NCBI GenBank assembly: GCA_003583745.1
Contig: QXPY01000003.1
Location: 294,052 to 358,051 of the forward strand
DNA: 64,000 bases
Reading direction: 5' to 3'
Source of the DNA: Rhodocyclales bacterium GT-UBC
Lineage (GTDB): Bacteria > Pseudomonadota > Gammaproteobacteria > Burkholderiales > Rhodocyclaceae
Part shown: one piece after another, positions 63,803-64,000 of the stretch
Layout: each line of letters opens with the position of its first letter
Position numbering within the stretch: the first letter of the stretch is position 1
The notes under the pieces: generated by a model
Seen by the model: the letters and a program-made list of their open reading frames with translations, nothing else
Told to the model about the DNA's origin: nothing
Database searches by the model: none
Position numbers and translations under genes: made by a program

Positions 63803-64000
63803 TCAGCGCCTGACCGGCGAGGCCGGGCAGCCATGCCAGCGCGTATTGGCCGGCAGGCTTTCGCCCTTCATCACCAGGGTGAGCGGCCCGAGGCGGACGT
63901 TGTCGCCGACCGTGGCGCTGTACAGCACGCTGCTGCGTGGCCCGAGGCAGACGCGACTGCCGATCCGCACGTGATCGATCTTCATCACGCGGTCTTCGAA
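63803..64000 (-). CDS. C-terminus of a hexapeptide-repeat protein, probably Pls/PosA-type NRPS
   Basis: Only the last 65 codons are in the window. They show left-handed beta-helix repeats (HVRIGSRVCLGPRSSVLYSA, VGDNVRLGPLTLVMKGE) and the end ANTRWHGCPASPV. This ending is typical of the tandem acyltransferase-like C-terminus of Pls/PosA-family non-ribosomal peptide synthetases, and also of simple sugar acetyltransferases. The adjacent phosphopantetheinyl transferase favours the first. The frame is open to the right edge. Confidence 0.7.
   Translation of the reverse strand, partial: FEDRVMKIDHVRIGSRVCLGPRSSVLYSATVGDNVRLGPLTLVMKGESLPANTRWHGCPASPVRR

Overview
The window reads as one chromosomal segment of a GC-rich betaproteobacterium. 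The best fit is Rhodocyclales (Dechloromonas/Azonexus-like), judged from the gene families rather than from any database search. Supporting traits are a class I PHA synthase, the UbiUVT oxygen-independent ubiquinone genes, a TIGR02203-type MsbA next to heptosyltransferases, the mreBCD-mrdA-rodA-rlpA block, and a PhaC/LiuR-like fatty-acid flavour at the left end. Genes are tightly packed with many ATGA, GTGA or TTGA stop/start overlaps. No tRNA, rRNA, insertion sequence, prophage or CRISPR array was seen.

Layout. 1-5.6 kb: end of a PaaI-type thioesterase with a LiuR-like palindrome upstream, a Nif11-like small protein, a MerR/LiuR-type regulator divergent from an MBL-fold hydrolase, PHA synthase with a terminator, a MoaD/ThiS-like protein lacking the Gly-Gly tail, and a PAS-PP2C (SpoIIE) phosphatase. 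5.6-8.1 kb: ubiUVT behind an FNR-like box. 8.1-14.7 kb: the rod-shape operon mreBCD-mrdA-rodA-rlpA. 14.8-18.5 kb: gatC-gatA-lipoprotein-gatB. 18.5-25.0 kb: pyrE, xth, a yqjDEK-like membrane operon, ampG, metW and metX. metX sits behind what I read as a SAM-II riboswitch with its own promoter and terminator. 25.2-31.0 kb: a possible signalling island with a PilZ-STAS protein, a TonB-dependent receptor, a GGDEF/degenerate-EAL sensor and an orphan periplasmic binding protein.

31.2-43.0 kb holds cobalamin salvage and nucleotide-loop assembly: two BtuF-like proteins, cobD (decarboxylase), cbiB, bluB, cobQ, cobU, cobT, cobS and cobC. Two cobalamin riboswitches face the bluB operon and the cobTSC operon. 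The second has a visible antiterminator/terminator pair. No corrin-ring genes are present here. A response regulator and a soluble histidine kinase interrupt the cluster.

43.0-54.8 kb is a ten-gene LPS/surface-glycan cluster: heptosyltransferase-type GT9 proteins, GT4 glycosyltransferases, MsbA, a polysaccharide deacetylase and an O-antigen-ligase-like protein. 54.8-64 kb: polA, a LOG-family protein whose start is almost back to back with polA, a DUF2782 protein, thrB, two BPSS1780-like membrane proteins, then nadD-rsfS-rlmH-maf. At the right edge a phosphopantetheinyl transferase follows the C-terminus of a hexapeptide-repeat protein, probably a Pls/PosA-type NRPS.

All identities come from reading the sequence and translations by eye. 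RNA structures were paired by hand.
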